64,000 nucleotides of DNA, from NCBI RefSeq assembly GCF_000004075.3, contig NC_026657.2, positions 37,434,732 to 37,498,731 on the forward strand. Reading direction: 5' to 3'. This DNA is from Cucumis sativus (taxonomy: Eukaryota > Streptophyta > Magnoliopsida > Cucurbitales > Cucurbitaceae). Positions 41,901 to 56,111 of this stretch are shown one piece after another. Position 1 is the stretch's first letter; each line of letters begins with the position of its first letter. The translations under genes were made by a program, and so were the position numbers. Below the pieces are notes generated by a model that was given only the letters and a program-made list of their open reading frames with translations, was not told where the DNA came from and made no database searches.

Positions 41901-42217
41901 ATTGTTATTATTATACAAATTTGTTTGTTTGCGTGAGTTGGAATTCTTCATTGAATCAAACCCAAATGAATACTTATTCTACATTCTCAAATACCATAAT
42001 TAATGATGGAAAAAAAAATATCTCCTTTAATACTCGTTTTCATTGGGACTACATGAGAATTTGTTTTTTAAAGGGAAATGATTTGTGCACATGGAGAGTT
42101 GGACACAATCTTTTAATATATGTATATATATTAAAATTAATCTCCCCTCTGACTATATGCTCTTCAAATCTTGGCACATAGAAAAAACCACACACATAAA
42201 TTACAAATATTAATTCC
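38906..42217. other. AT-rich intergenic DNA with dispersed repeats
   Basis: After the copia relic comes a block of TATAGAC-type repeats (39180-39340), then AT-rich DNA. The open frame at 41864-42181 shows no conserved features and lies just upstream of the next gene's promoter. No exon was recognised. Confidence 0.5.
39180..39340. repeat. Dispersed TATAGAC-type repeat, right of the copia relic
   Basis: Variants such as TTTTGATAGACATCTTATCA, AACGATAGACTTGTACC and CTAATAGACATTGATAAACC relate to the block at 35860-36040. Confidence 0.5.
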
Positions 42218-42218
42218 T

Positions 42219-42230
42219 ATATATATAAAT
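42219..42230 (+). promoter_or_regulatory. Candidate TATA box of the small-protein gene
   Basis: TATATATAAAT lies about 60-70 bases upstream of the ATG at 42291, a plausible TATA position if the leader is some 30-40 bases. Position and sequence only. Confidence 0.35.
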
Positions 42231-42290
42231 CACAAAAGACCACACACATTATAGCCATTCCCATTTCCCCAAAAGAATTTTTACACAAAT

Positions 42291-42626
42291 ATGCAAAGGC
42301 CTAAAACTAGTGCAGCCCTTATCACTGCTGTTTCTTCTTCTTCTTCTTCTTCTAACTCTCTGAACTTCTCTTCCATGAAGCTGTTTCAACGAATCCGTAA
42401 GATGCTCGTACGGTTCGTCTTTTCTATCCCATCTCGAGTGTCATCATCGTCGAGACGAAGAACAAGCTATGACAAGTCGTTTGATCCACCAAAAACGTCG
42501 TGTAGCTCTTATTACTCTTCTCATTCCCACTATGATGAGGCCATTGCCGATTGTATTGAGTTTTTCAACAAGTCGTCGCAAGATAGGGGTTTTGAAGATC
42601 AAAAACCAATCACTAATTTGATGTGA
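42291..42626 (+). CDS. Small plant protein of unknown function, 111 residues
   Basis: Single-exon gene. I do not recognise a named family with confidence. The protein has a Ser run (encoded by TTC/TCT repeats) near residues 16-22, then a basic block with MKLFQRIRKM and SRRRTSYDK, then an aromatic/acidic C-terminal block (FDPPKTSCSSYY, HYDEAIADCIEFFNKSS). The last part looks conserved and has the feel of a short peptide family in eudicots. No signal peptide is evident, and there is no clear transmembrane segment although 'MLVRFVFSIP' is hydrophobic. A TATA-like site lies upstream, and composition is less AT-rich than the surroundings. A start at the internal ATG (42378) is possible. It sits between the C2H2 and WEB genes. 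Confidence 0.6.
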   Translation: MQRPKTSAALITAVSSSSSSSNSLNFSSMKLFQRIRKMLVRFVFSIPSRVSSSSRRRTSYDKSFDPPKTSCSSYYSSHSHYDEAIADCIEFFNKSSQDRGFEDQKPITNLM

Positions 42627-43043
42627 TATATACTGAGAGTACACCAACAAATTAAAATATCGTCCCATAGTGGACAATATGTCAAACCATGGTAGAAATA
42701 TGAAGAAAAGTTTGTTAATCTCGATCGATCGAGAAAATTTGGTTTGTCCTTTGATTTTTATGTGTTGTTTATTCTTGTATTTATATCTATCTTTTTATTT
42801 AAGGGCTCCGAACGAATTCTAAGTGTGTTGTATCACCATTTGTATGTTCTTTTATTCTTCTTTGGTACTTTATGGTATTCGTTGTCACAAAATTGCAATA
42901 TCAAAACATTTTTTTTAAATGAAAAAAAAGAAGTTTATATATATGCATGGAATTTATTATTACATGACCAATCTCATAATTCATTCGTCGTCAAACAGTC
43001 TGAACTCTTATTTTTTTTAGAAAAAGAACTAGTGAGTGTGTCT

Positions 43044-45526
43044 CTAATTTCCTTTTTTCTTGGAAAACATGCCGGAAATGAGTGGGATTAATGTCTTCTT
43101 GATCTTATTTTTCTCCCTCCTAATAGAGGATAGCCTGTCCAACTTCTCGACAGCGGCGGGAGGTGGAACAGTGAGGTGAGTGACGGCGGCTGCGGGAGGG
43201 TTTGCAAAAGTGACATAACGTTTTTTTTGGAATTCCATAGAATCAGACTGATCTACAAGAAGTTTAACATCCTCGGATTGATGGTTTAACAATAATGAAG
43301 ATAATTCTCTTTCCTTTAAGAGTTGAAGCTCTTTTTTGGTTTTCTCAAGCTCTTCTTGAAGAGATGAAAGACAATGAGCCATTACCATGCTTTCTTCTTT
43401 GGCTTTTGAAAGGCTTTGCTTTGTTTCTTCTAACTCAGCTGCAACATTTCCTAGCTTCAATTGCCTTACCCCATTCCTCTCTTTATTCTCCTCATCTCTC
43501 CCTTGCATCTAATTCAAAACCCCACCTTTATATCATCAATTTCTTGTTTTATATCATCATTTAACACGATTCAATCTAATTCAAATAACAGTTTAATTTT
43601 CTTGACTCAACTATCTTACCTTCATATTATAAAATCCTATTTCATATTCACTGAGTTTTTTTCTTTAGAATAAATAAACGAATAGTTAAAAGAATTTAAT
43701 GGTGAGCAATATGAAATTTTATTGATTACTATTCTTTAGATCTTGACTTGTTGAGACACGACCAAATAACTATTTTCTTTTAATTGATTTTGCTAATTAA
43801 TTTGTTAAACATTATCTATTTTGACTCTTGAAAAAGTGAAATATATTTCTAAGCTTTCAAAACTGTATATTGATACTATTGTTTTATATTGAAAAATGAG
43901 AAGGGAGAGAGGATAACCTTCATTTTAGTCTATATACTTTAACTTTGGTTTATTATTTTAATCTACTTTTAAAAAATGATCATTTTCTTACATAAGTTTT
44001 CATTTTCAATTTTAAGAAATAAAATTGAACTTGGTAAAAGTTCAAAGATCAAAATAAACAAAAATTGAAAAATACAAAACAAAAAATATTTGAAAGTACA
44101 AGAACTAAAATGAATCAAGGCTAAAAAAATATAGAGACTAAAATGAGCATTTTAAAAATATAGGGATCAAAAGTATAAAAACTAAAGTAGTGTTTAAATA
44201 GTCTCGTACTTTCATCCCTAAGTTATAGACATCTATAACTATTTAAATCACAACCGTTGTTATATGTGTAAAGAATTTTATAATTAGAAGGAGGAGGGAC
44301 ACCCAAAAATATAAATTATAAAGGATTAAGTTGAAACAAAGTAAGACTACCTGCTATAACAATCACATTTTCGCATTGATTATTTATATATACACAATTA
44401 ATTTTCTAGTCTAGTACAATTCATTGAATTTTTTTTGGTCCAATTTAACCTAATTACAAAATTAAACAATATGAAACGTGTATATTGTAAAATATTTTAT
44501 TTGATGATTCGGCTACTATATATCTTACTTCAAATCGAAGCAAAGAAGACAAATCAGATTCCAAATTAAAGTTTTTGCTGATCTCAGTAAACAGACCAAA
44601 TGCATCTTTGTTCCTTATCAGTTCATACCTATAATTTTTGGGTTCTCTTCTCTCTATCGAAACTTCAAAACAATAATAGTATCAATTTAATTATGCATAT
44701 TTCCTAATTTTTACTCATATATTTATTATTAAAAAAATTAGTAATTTTGCTATATAAAATAATTTCTTAAATATTTTAATGTAAGAAAAAAAAATGTAAA
44801 GATCAGATAGACAATTATAGTTCTTCATTGAATTTGAAGTCATCAATTCGTATTTGTTTGTTTAGAACAAATTAGATGTTGATATTTTAGCACTTTTACG
44901 TATAGAAAATTTGGGTGATATCGAGTTCGTTAAATCAAGTAAAATAACTACAAAATAGTCTATAAGAGAGTTTTTTAAAATTTCTGTTAGTTGAAATTAG
45001 TAAATTATTAGTTTGAATTTTAATCGAATTTTAAAAATATAAATTGATATTTGTTCTAAATATTTTCTTACATAGTGAATCCGACTCGATGGAGATAAAT
45101 TATCTGCTAACCACTAAAGGATAGAACATTTTACGTTTAAATTTCAAACTTATATATTGAATTTTTTTAGAAAATGAAATAACACAATACTATGTGCCTA
45201 TATTTTGATTGTTAAAACAATTTCAAATATATTTTTAATAACTCAAAATCACTACTTTAAACTCATTAACAAACACATTTATGGTATTAAAATTGATTTT
45301 AAGTGATTTAATTAGAACAGTTTTTGATTGATATATATTGAAAATTACAAAGAACTTGAGCGGTAAAGAAGAAGAAGAAGAAGAAGAAGACCTGTTTAAT
45401 TCTGTTGCTATAAAGTTCTCCAGCCAAAACTTTGTCACCGAACAACGTAACTGCTTCTTTTACTGAACGAAATGGCTTTCTTGTATCAATCTCTGCTCTT
45501 TTAAATCTCACACTTCCATTTTCCAT
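43044..45526 (-). CDS. WEB family coiled-coil protein (DUF827)
   Basis: WEB proteins (WEAK CHLOROPLAST MOVEMENT UNDER BLUE LIGHT / PMI2-like) are plant coiled-coil proteins; WEB1 and PMI2 act in chloroplast photorelocation, but small members like this are uncharacterised. Two minus-strand exons, 45526-45392 and 43508-43044, join in frame to 199 residues. The N-terminal signature [20 protein letters not shown] followed by LAGELY is diagnostic. Residues about 61-118 form a heptad-rich coiled coil ([28 protein letters not shown]). The tail is basic ([15 protein letters not shown]) and ends FSKKKGN. The intron is long (1883 bp), and its donor abuts a (TTC)n run on the coding strand. The Arabidopsis counterpart, by memory, is At1g75720, in the same neighbour order. 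Confidence 0.88.
43920..44185. repeat. Old dispersed repeat in the WEB intron
   Basis: Starts ATTTTAGTCTATATACTTTAA and ends with a rough inverted counterpart (AAAAGTATAAAAACTAAAGTA). Phrases like 'gaactaaaatgaa' and 'gagactaaaatgag' recur inside. This is the style of degraded dispersed elements in plant introns; no class can be assigned. Confidence 0.4.
45369..45390 (+). repeat. (GAA)n microsatellite at the WEB splice donor
   Basis: About seven GAA units on the plus strand. On the coding strand they read (TTC)n starting right after the intron donor GT. Confidence 0.85.
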
Positions 45527-48500
45527 CTTTATAAATTTGAACTAACAAACAACAAATATCCCACCAAATTATAAAAAAACTTACTTTGGTTGGGTTTCTG
45601 ATCTACAAATTTGTAACAAAGACAGAGTCGGACCAACTAAATTTCAACTTTGTCGTTCCAACATTCAAACAGAGAGAAAGTAAAGAAGAATGTTAATATA
45701 TTAGAGGCAATATGAAAGTAGCATAGCTTCGTTTCTTGGCTTCCAAGTTAATGGAATTCTGTTAGTTCTTTTAGGCAAAAAAAAACCAAAAGAGTGACAG
45801 TTGAAATCTATGCTTGTAATTGAAGTCTGGTTTGGGTCTATTTTCTTCCCCCTTTTTCACTTAGTTAAAGATATATATATATATATATACTGTGTGTACT
45901 TACTTTAATCAAACATATACTTAGCACACTTATTAAGCTTCTAATCTATTATTCCTCTTTCTGTACGCTTCTCTCCTCCTTTCCTCTTATTTATAATTCA
46001 TTTTAATTCTTTCTTTTCAAATCATTTGTTGTCTCATTTATTTACTTCGTAAAACATGAATCAAATACGCAAATATTGGTAAATCAGTTTGGTGATAACC
46101 ATCTAAAAGTTTGGGACCATTTTGTAAGAGAAAGATATATAGTTTACTGAAGATATATATATATATAAAGTCAATTGTTTGCTTATTTGTAAAGTAATGA
46201 AGAATACAGTGATCATACAGTTAGAGCCCAACTTGTATAACACCTTGGTTATCTAGATGGACATGCCCACTTGTTCTCAAAAGAATCCCTTAAGTTCAAG
46301 AGTTATTGTATCTCTATCAATGAATCCTTAGGGTCTTCGTTGAGAATCCATTTTCAATCAACTTTTTCGTGAGGAATGTTCCTATTACAAATTAATATAA
46401 TGCTTCTCCAAGTTGAAACTTTCATAGCAAAAACCGCCAAAAGTCAAGATTGTTGTTTTGTTTTTCAAACGACGAACCCACACAGTTGCCTTGTTAAAAC
46501 TTGATAAATGATCTCACACAATAGTACATGCAGCAACACCTGATAAGAATACACCAGATAAGGATACACCAAGAGCTTAAATAACATAACGAAAATAAAG
46601 AAAATATCTTCTAATACTATCGATAAAACAGTACCAATCAGAAAAACATCCCAAACAAGATAATGATATGCATATATACTTGTGAAACGATAACTTTCTA
46701 TGGCATACTAGGAGACAACACCAACACTGCCCAAGGCAAACCACATATACCTTAAACAAATATACAGCTAACAATTAATAACAAAACTCTAATTACAAGT
46801 CTAATGTATACATCTATGTTTGAATAAAAAAATCTATCAATCACAAATAGTCATGTCAATTCTTAAATTAATAAAAAAAATTGTTGAACTTGAGATTAAT
46901 AACAAACAAATTGGCATGTATTTGAAACTAAGATTGAAAACAAGAATTCAATTGGCCGTAATAATGTCATATGTGTCTATGCTATATATGATTGTTTAAT
47001 TGAATAAACTAGCTTTTTTTCATTAAGTCCGGTTATTTGTTTTCAAGTTTAACGAACAAAACTAAGATTATTTGGACCTAGAGGTTAACCTCAAGTTCCA
47101 ATTAATCGATGAGCTTCAAAGGTCATGGTCAAGTCTTTATTGACCTAAGATATATAACTCTATAAATATAATTTATCGATCTTATTAAAAGAAACATATC
47201 ATCAAAACAATCTACTAACCATGATTATTTGGCAGCCTCAATGCTTTATAGGTGATCTTGTAGCTTACAAGGTGTCAACAAAGCATGTTGTTTTTATTTT
47301 CTAAATATTAAATCAGTTTGTAATTTGTAAAGTAATGTGTGGTTATTTGTTAGGATACCACGTAATAACAACATGCTTTGTTATTGTCCAATAAAATTAT
47401 GTATATTTGAATTTTCTATTCTATATAGGTCGAGTGAACTCAAAAGAAGGAAGAATAGAGTATTTTATGAATGGTCGTGACGATACACTATGTAAGCTTT
47501 TATTGTAAACAATAAAATTGAAAATGACACAATTTGGTTTTTGTTATTTCATCAGGTTGATGGATATTTTATGAGGAGAAAATTTTGGATGCTACCAAAG
47601 TTACACCTATCTATCTTGATACAACTCAAACAATTGTCCAATAAAATTGTAACGTGTAACTAAAAGAAGAGGAGCATATGTATTATATTTGTAACTCTCT
47701 CAATTCTCAACCGTGATTAATACAAGGAATAGTAATTTTATTGAGATTTAAAACTCTTCTATTACAGTTTGAAAGACTCCAGGTACAGCAACAATAACCA
47801 TAGGAAAATTATGAGTTAAAAACCTAGACCTTTTGTTGGGTTGTGCATATTGAATTTCATAGTGTTTCGAGAATGAAACAGTGTGCTTCAAACGTTCACA
47901 TGTACCCATCATGTTGTTCCAAGAATTTTCTTTTCATATTAGTTAACACATGTTGGATATATAAAATGAAAATAGTCCTTGAGTCGTATTGTACCAACTT
48001 CTTTAAATAGTATATCAAGAACGTTATTTTAATTTCAATATTATTAGAATAAGGTAATAGCAAAATAACTTAATTACAAAAGATACTCGAATGAAAGTTG
48101 GTTTTTAAATTAAGATTTTGAGAGTATAATTATAACCCTTAATTGAAGTAGATCGTAAGAAATTTCAACTACCAATCTCTAATTCAAAGATATTAAGGAC
48201 ACACGGTGAAGTTATTTAGTACAAACAAGTATTAAATCTTAATTGTTTGATTGTGAAATCTAAAATAATAAGAAGTTAATAAGTCATAAAATTGATGCTT
48301 CTAGTTACGAGACTCGTGAACTACTTTTAAGTTAAACACAAGAAATAGAGTTAATATTCAAATTTCCATTGGTATACAAGAATGCTAAAATATGGGTTGG
48401 ATTGTTGGATTATCAGGCTTAAGTATTAACCAATATTTTCTTCAATTAATAATATATATATTAATTCGAATTGGGTTAGGTTGAATCTAATTTTTCAACC

Positions 48501-49347
48501 TCAACCGGAGACCAAATCATATAATAAAGAGAAAACTGTGAAAGTAGCAAAATAATGGAGTACATTTGACAAAATAGCAAACATTAAAAGTAATTTGATT
48601 TTTAGCAAAATCTCATAAAATAGATATTCTTTGATATTTTTCACCCGACTTTACTCCTTGATAAAATTAATATTAGAGTGTATTTAAATATTATTCAATT
48701 TTATCTCCAAACGAAATTAAATAAATATTTATTTTATTTATGGTAACAAATTATCTTTCAAAATAATATATTTTACCTAAAATTATGCATTTTATATGCT
48801 TCACGATTATTTTTTAACTAGCATGTGCATAATGTACAGTATTAGAGAGATTTTGAGATTGTTGGATTTTTGTGTACATAATATACAAACACTAAGCTAA
48901 CTCTAATATTTGTATCGACCTTGATTATGCTAGTTGGATATATTTTGGTATAAAACTTTGGAATTGCAACAAAGATTTAAGCCAATGGAGAGATGTTTTG
49001 TGTTGTAAAAGAGACGAAGTGGATCAAAAAGCACCTGAAGAAGAAGAAGAAGATATAGACAAAATATGCTGAATTCCTATTAACGAACCAAACCAAATAT
49101 GCTGAAAACTCCACTCCATCTCGTCTTCTCCGTCCCCACTTTTCATTTCACTCCATCTGTCCTAAAACTCTAGATTTGATCATCGAACCCTTGTTCACCA
49201 ATTAGGATCTTTAATCAATGTTTTGATCCTTTTCATTAAATTTTAACTATTTCAACTACCCCACCTCAAAACACCTCCTTCCCTCTTGATTGTTGCAACT
49301 GTATCATCTCTTTCTTTTTCCTCTCTCTATTTTTACTGTTTCTTACA
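45527..49347. other. Intergenic region between the WEB and hexokinase genes
   Basis: The two genes are divergent, so both promoters lie at the ends. A perfect (AT)n tract lies at 45871-45889. The stretch 46230-46560 is less AT-rich but has no usable open frame. The block 48535-48620 (several AGCAAAAT motifs) resembles dispersed repeats elsewhere in the window. No gene was recognised. Confidence 0.5.
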
Positions 49348-52310
<2,963 letters not shown>

Positions 52311-53043
52311 TTTCTTGAGGGGAAATCACATGGTTTTGTCCCTAAGAATTGTCCCTTGTAATTTGTTCTTATTATTGTTTCCATTAATATATATATATTT
52401 TTTAATCTTTTGGTCTGATTTTGTATTGGAGTAATTATTTACAATTAAGTTTTAAACTCAAAGTTGATATAGTGCTTCTAATTTTGTGAGAGTATATAGC
52501 AGGAAAGTCTTTCTGCTTCGGTGTATAAAGTGAGTTTTGTCCACTCTACAAGATTTGTATCAATATAGGGGAAGATTACATAAGAATAATAGTCCATCCC
52601 AACCTAATATGTCATTGAAATAAGTTAAATTTTATTTTAATTGATTGGCATATTGATTTTTGTCCGGATGAACTAAAATTAACCAAAAAAGATGCTATTT
52701 ATGAAAAAAAAAATATATTTGTAATATATTTTTAGCAGATAAATATAATAGATAACAATTTGAAGAATAATAATAATTTTTATGATAACAAACATTGAAA
52801 ATATATATGAAAAGAGAAATATGAAAATGTAAATTTGGTGTAAAAGAAAAAAGAAATAGAGTTATTTTGGGTGCTTCGTTCCTTTGATCCATCCTCTAAC
52901 AGACCAAGCCGAAGGGGGAGAAAATTCAAGCCCAGTGGTATTGAACTTTCAAAACACCAATTCGCCGGCAACTTGTGCTCCGAATTCGGCTTCCGATAAT
53001 CAATCAGAGCTGCTTTCATCTATTTTCCTTCCTCATTTTCAAG
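52311..53043. other. Hexokinase 3' flank and AP-2 sigma leader
   Basis: The hexokinase 3' UTR should end within the first ~250 bases. From about 52880 the sequence becomes less AT-rich and is probably the AP-2 sigma 5' UTR. An open frame starting at 52884 crosses the AP-2 sigma start and reads into its first intron, so it is not a gene. Confidence 0.5.
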
Positions 53044-55254
53044 AATGGTCTGTGGACTTTCTCATTTTGACGATCTTTCCCCTAGTCTCATATTGTAAGG
53101 GTTTTGACATTTAACATTTCATTTTTGCAGATCCGGTTCATACTTTTGCAGAACAGGCAGGGCAAAACCCGTCTCGCTAAGTATTATGTTCCTCTTGAGG
53201 AATCCGAGAAGCACAAGGTCGAGTATGAGGTATTTCTAACTCTCTTCTGAATTTCCTTTCTTAATTCTCTGATTCCAATTTTCTCTTTCCAGCCTAAGTT
53301 CTAGGTCTTTTCTTTTGATTGACTTCCAGGTTCATCGATTGGTGGTTAATAGAGATCCCAAGTTCACAAATTTCGTCGAGGTGTGAACTTTTTTGGTTTG
53401 ATTCTGTATGTTTATGTGATGGTACTTGTATCTTCTAATCAAGTGTGATGATTACGGGCTAGGGAAATGGCTATCATTTCTGGTTTATGCTGGATTTCTT
53501 GTTACTAAACTTGTGTTCCGATGGAGAGTTCGTTTTTTACTGTTCTTTGTTGGGATTTGTTTTGTTTCAGCTGACATTTTTTTTAGTTTCCCTTTTTGGG
53601 TATGAATCATAGCATTTGTTTATGTTGCACGTCGCGTTCATCTGGTTTTTACGTAAGCTATAGCTTATTCCAATCTTAACTGCTGTTTGCAGTTCCGAAC
53701 ACACAAGGTCATCTATAGAAGATATGCAGGATTGTTTTTCTCTCTTTGTGTGGACATAACAGACAATGAGTTGGCCTACCTCGAGTGTATTCATTTGTTT
53801 GTGGAGATTCTGGATCATTTCTTCAGCAATGTGTGTGAGCTCGATTTGGTTTTTAATTTTCACAAGGTTTGTTGATCTTCATTTTCTTTCTTCTTCATTT
53901 TTGTTTTCCATTCTATTGTATACCAATGAAGGTTCTCTATTTATGTTTTGAAATACTGGTCTTGTAACTCTCCTCTTACTTCTTGTATTATATCATATGA
54001 TGTTTGTGTTGGGAATGCAATCAAAATCCCACATTGGGACAGCTATCTTCATTCTAACGAGACTTTTTGGAGTGAAACCAAAGGCAAAGTGATAGGGGTT
54101 TATGCCCAAAAATAGCAATATCATACCATTGTAGAAATATTTGGAGGGTCTGTTGTCCCTAACAAGTGGTATAAGCTCTCGACATACCCATGTTAGTAGA
54201 ATCCACAAGTGCTAAACAAAGATGTAGTTGAGCCTCAGAAGTAGTCACGATGTGATATGTGGTTGAACTTCATCAGATTAATGGTGTGCTTCAATGAAGA
54301 GAAGTTAGCCTAGATAAGAGTTAGATGGATGAATGAATGACTATCTAAGGAGAGTCTAGATGGCCCTTTGTTCAATTGGAGGATTATTAGAGGAATGCAA
54401 CCAAAGTTCCACATTGGTTAGATAAGGAAATGATCATGGGTATATAAGCAACTATCGCCATTGGTGTGATGCATTTTGGGGTCAAACCAAAAACAGTCAT
54501 AAAGGTCTATGCCCAAAGTGAAGAATATCATACAATTGTGGAGATATTGAGAGGGTTACTATCCATAACTGTTTGTTTATCTATTCTATTTCATAAGTAA
54601 TTAGCTATCCCGCGCATTCACGGCATTCTCTATGTGTGCTCTCAATCAGTCAATACCAAGGCTCCAATTCAAATTCTTTGTGAACAAATCTTCCATCTTA
54701 CTCTATTCAGTTTCATATGTCCAACAATGGCAAAAAAAAAAAAAAATCCTTGCATATTTTCTCTTTTCCTTAACTTGATGTTCATACTTGCATTTCTATT
54801 TCTATTTCCCTTCTTGTTGAAAACTGTAAATTTAAAGATTCATCGTCTGAGATTTCTTAATGTGGTAATTGTTGTGTTTTATCTGCTGCCATACTGATCC
54901 ACATTTTTGTTCTGAATCTGATGAAGGTCTATCTGATACTTGATGAATTTATTCTAGCGGGAGAACTCCAAGAAACGAGCAAAAAGGTAAAAATAGTACC
55001 TGTTTATTCCTAGTATTTGTGATTTTCTCTTTACCAGACTGTCAAACTACCTGTCAACACAATCTTGCATAGTCATAGAATTGTAATTGTTGGCCATGCA
55101 TGGGCATGGTGCCACATTACGAGAGTTGATTTATATGGGTTTTATTTGGCCTAAATGGTAATATTCAATCTCATGTTTAAATGATTTTTTTCCATCTTCA
55201 AAAAATTTTCAGGCGATAATTGAAAGAATGGGGGAACTGGAAAAGCTGGAGTGA
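53044..55254 (+). CDS. AP2S: AP-2 complex subunit sigma
   Basis: Small subunit of the AP-2 clathrin adaptor, which gathers cargo for endocytosis at the plasma membrane; sigma binds the dileucine signals. Exons 53044-53046, 53131-53229, 53330-53380, 53693-53866, 54927-54986 and 55213-55254 join in frame to 142 residues, exactly the usual length. The ATG is alone at the end of exon 1, followed by donor GTCTGT; exon 2 starts [19 protein letters not shown]. Further signatures are [44 protein letters not shown] and the tail [12 protein letters not shown]. Conservation is very high and no break is seen. Intron 4 (53867-54926) contains a TRIM-like retroelement. Arabidopsis At1g47830 lies next to HXK3 in the same way (memory). 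Confidence 0.98.
54007..54570 (+). mobile_element. TRIM-like non-autonomous LTR retroelement in AP-2 sigma intron 4
   Basis: Left LTR 54007-54164 (starts TGTTGGGAATGCAA, ends CCCTAACA), right LTR 54387-54570 (has AGGAATGCAACC, ends CCATAACT), same orientation, diverged, the left one with a deletion. Directly after the left LTR comes TGGTATAAGCTC (54167), close to the primer-binding site that pairs with initiator Met-tRNA. A purine run (GGAGGA) precedes the right LTR. The element is flanked on both sides by GTTTG (54002-54006 and 54571-54575), a 5 bp target-site duplication. The internal part is about 220 bp with no coding sequence, which defines a TRIM. The right LTR carries a TATATAAG promoter-like motif. 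Confidence 0.75.
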
Positions 55255-55639
55255 AGATAGTACACGTTAGAGAGCTAAGACTGCAATTTATTTTTTGTGG
55301 CCGAATTTATTGTGTTAATGATTTGAGTTTACCTTGTTGTTTCCCCCACAGTATATTTGTCCGTGTGATCTTGTTGTGACAAATAGAACAAAAAAAAGTT
55401 GAACAAAATTTGAGGTCCCTGCATCTCTCTTGCATAGTTTTTGAACATTTCCGAACATCAACCGTCTATAAATAGTGAAATCTACAGAATTCATTCTTGT
55501 TGATATACTTCTAGAATCAAAGTTGTTATCTCATTAATTTATTACATTCAGAAAAAAGACCATCTTGATTTTAACATCTTTATTTTGGATATCTGTGATA
55601 TGAAATCAAACATCATCATCATAGAATCAACAAGAATAT
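55255..55639. other. Convergent 3' flanks of AP-2 sigma and the first GASA gene
   Basis: The two genes end only 385 bases apart and face each other, so both 3' UTRs must lie here. No other structure was recognised. Confidence 0.5.
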
Positions 55640-56111
55640 CTAGGGACACTTGTGCCTGCCACCATGTGTGGTCATATTAGCATAGCAGGGACAAAAATCA
55701 TAGTTGCCTGAAGTGCCTGGCGGAACGCATTGACAGCGACTGCAACAGGTTCCACATGCCCTCTCACAGATCTTCTGCCTCGACGATAATCGGCACCTCG
55801 CATCACAAGCTTCGCCACAATCTGCAATAGGCACATATTTTGGTCACGAAGCAAAAGACATTAACATAGCGATGTGGATGCAGGTGCTCAAATCTCATTG
55901 TTACCTATGTCTTGAGGAAGAGGGTTATCCACCTGAGTTGTGATAACCTGAAAGACCATGCCGTGTAAATGGTAAGGCCAAAAAGTTGAAAGTATCGAAA
56001 CTGAACAGAGAAAACAAATGGAAGAAGGATTACCATTTGGCCTGATTCCATAAGGAGCATAGCAAAAGCAATGAGAAGCAGAACAAACATAAGACCTTTA
56101 GTTGCTGCCAT
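55640..56111 (-). CDS. Gibberellin-regulated GASA/snakin peptide, copy 1
   Basis: Secreted Cys-rich peptide of the GASA (GAST1/snakin) family, acting in the apoplast in growth, hormone response and, for some members, defence. Minus-strand exons 56111-56034, 55947-55905 and 55821-55640 join to 100 residues. Residues 1 to about 22 are a hydrophobic signal peptide (LMFVLLLIAFAMLL). A short variable linker (TTQVDNPLPQD) follows, then the C-terminal GASA domain with all 12 cysteines in the family spacing: DCGEACDARC, ICERACGTCCSRCQC, VPPGTSGNYDFCPCY and HKCP. No key residue is missing. The second GASA gene 3.3 kb away has the same strand and an identical exon 3 length (182 bases), so they are tandem paralogues. 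Best Arabidopsis match by position is GASA1 (At1g75750). Confidence 0.95.

Noticed and set aside
41864..42181. 105-codon plus-strand open frame
   Set aside because: AT-rich, no conserved pattern, ends just before the promoter of the next gene.
42744..43091. 115-codon plus-strand open frame
   Set aside because: Phe/Leu-rich from AT-rich DNA and partly antisense to the WEB coding exon.
52884..53114. 76-codon plus-strand open frame
   Set aside because: Covers the AP-2 sigma leader and first intron in a different frame; not a gene.
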